Shown here piece after piece: positions 63,643 to 64,000 of a stretch of DNA of 64,000 nt; the first letter of the stretch is position 1, and the number at the start of each line of letters is the position of its first letter. Under the pieces are notes generated by a model. The model worked only from the letters and a program-made list of their open reading frames with translations, was not told the origin of the DNA and searched no databases. Both the position numbers and the translations under genes were made by a program. Source of the DNA: Clostridiaceae bacterium. Lineage in GTDB: Bacteria; Bacillota; Clostridia; Oscillospirales; Acutalibacteraceae. Location of the stretch: the NCBI GenBank assembly GCA_016296885.1, contig JAEDHT010000001.1, forward strand, positions 1 to 64,000, in the 5' to 3' direction.

Positions 63643-64000
63643 ATGCAGCGTTTAGAGAAATCAAATGTAAATTTGAAATCCGGATTACGCTTTGCAAAGA
63701 AAGTAATAACAAATCATAAAAAAGCTTTTATTTCATCAATTTGTGTAGTTGCTACTATTGCTACCTGTGCAGCTACTTTTGTAAAACCAAAATATTATTT
63801 TGAATCTGAAACTGCAAGATATTTGGAAGCACCTGTTGTGGTGGGTGCAGAGTCAGCATCAAGAAGCAGCAGCCTTGTTATGGGCTTTGGTGTGTATATA
63901 GACGATACACTTGTTGGAGTGACAGAAGATTCTTCGAGATTAGATGGTGCTTTTGAGGATGTACTAATCTCTGTATCATCACAATATGCAAATGCTGTTT
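63643..64000 (+). CDS. N-terminal part of an exported protein (possible M23/G5-type envelope protein), cut by the window edge
   Basis: The reading frame is open to the end of the window (119 codons). The start MQRLEKSNVN is 9 bases after AAAGGAG; an in-frame ATG at 63634 directly abuts that site. A basic segment (~15-28) precedes a hydrophobic anchor (~29-46, AFISSICVVATIATCAAT). The segment GFGVYIDDTLVGVTEDSSRL resembles the N-terminal repeat found in clostridial M23/G5 peptidase proteins (a VYVDG-type motif). The catalytic domain, if present, lies beyond the window. Confidence 0.6.
   Translation, partial: MQRLEKSNVNLKSGLRFAKKVITNHKKAFISSICVVATIATCAATFVKPKYYFESETARYLEAPVVVGAESASRSSSLVMGFGVYIDDTLVGVTEDSSRLDGAFEDVLISVSSQYANAV

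Overview
The window looks like chromosome of an AT-rich Gram-positive gut Clostridium-class bacterium, most likely a Ruminococcus-like member of the Oscillospiraceae/Ruminococcaceae. The signs are strong AGGAGG-type ribosome binding sites, a YlmC/YmxH sporulation-type protein, pyruvate phosphate dikinase, a secreted SH3-repeat protein ending in a type I dockerin (a cellulosome-style docking module), FemAB-type peptidoglycan enzymes and giant surface proteins with InlB-type repeats. Most genes lie on the + strand. No transposase, integrase, phage gene or CRISPR array was seen. The species assignment is inference.

Layout. 1-2.3 kb: mnmE (-) and a repeat-rich gap. 2.4-8.3 kb: an envelope cluster (GH25 lysozyme-like protein, alpha/beta hydrolase, membrane-anchored MurF-like ligase, Ddl, TtcA-like tRNA thiolase, PAP2 phosphatase). 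8.3-8.84 kb: a MITE-like element that ends 15 bases before asnB. 11.3-18.6 kb: a 2453-residue secreted InlB-repeat protein. 18.7-23.3 kb: a Fic protein gene flanked by direct repeats and a scar of the ppdK 3' end, then ppdK. 23.6-30.9 kb: a GlmU N-domain homologue, a two-component system with two envelope genes, nth and small membrane proteins. 31.3-35.1 kb: the SH3-dockerin protein. 35.3-39.2 kb: a CorC-like CBS protein, an NlpC/P60 protein and YlmC. 39.3-40.0 kb: a SAM-riboswitch-like leader with its own terminator in front of an unrecognised gene. 40.1-41.3 kb: the rpsF-ssb-rpsR-tRNA-Thr unit (-). 41.6-45.4 kb: a glycosyltransferase, a polysaccharide pyruvyl transferase-like protein and a transglutaminase lipoprotein. 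45.6-50.6 kb: a 46-residue double-glycine-leader peptide, mgsA, NfeD/SPFH pair, prmA and an Mrp ATPase. 51-53.3 kb: secD-secF. 53.5-62.4 kb: a tandem duplication of a ~1340-residue secreted protein gene plus a 58-codon peptide gene. 62.5 kb to the end: a ZIP transporter (-) and the start of a G5/M23-like envelope protein cut by the window edge.

How they fit together. Much of the window concerns the cell envelope: precursor synthesis (MurF-like, Ddl), bridge formation (FemX-like), remodelling (GH25, NlpC/P60, PAP2), export (SecDF) and large exported proteins. The strongest candidates for new biology are the riboswitch-controlled orphan gene at 39.3-40.0 kb, the isolated GG-leader peptide at 45.6 kb, the duplicated giant-protein/58-residue-peptide pair, the Fic insertion beside ppdK, and a repeat family with terminal inverted repeats that carries no protein-coding gene.
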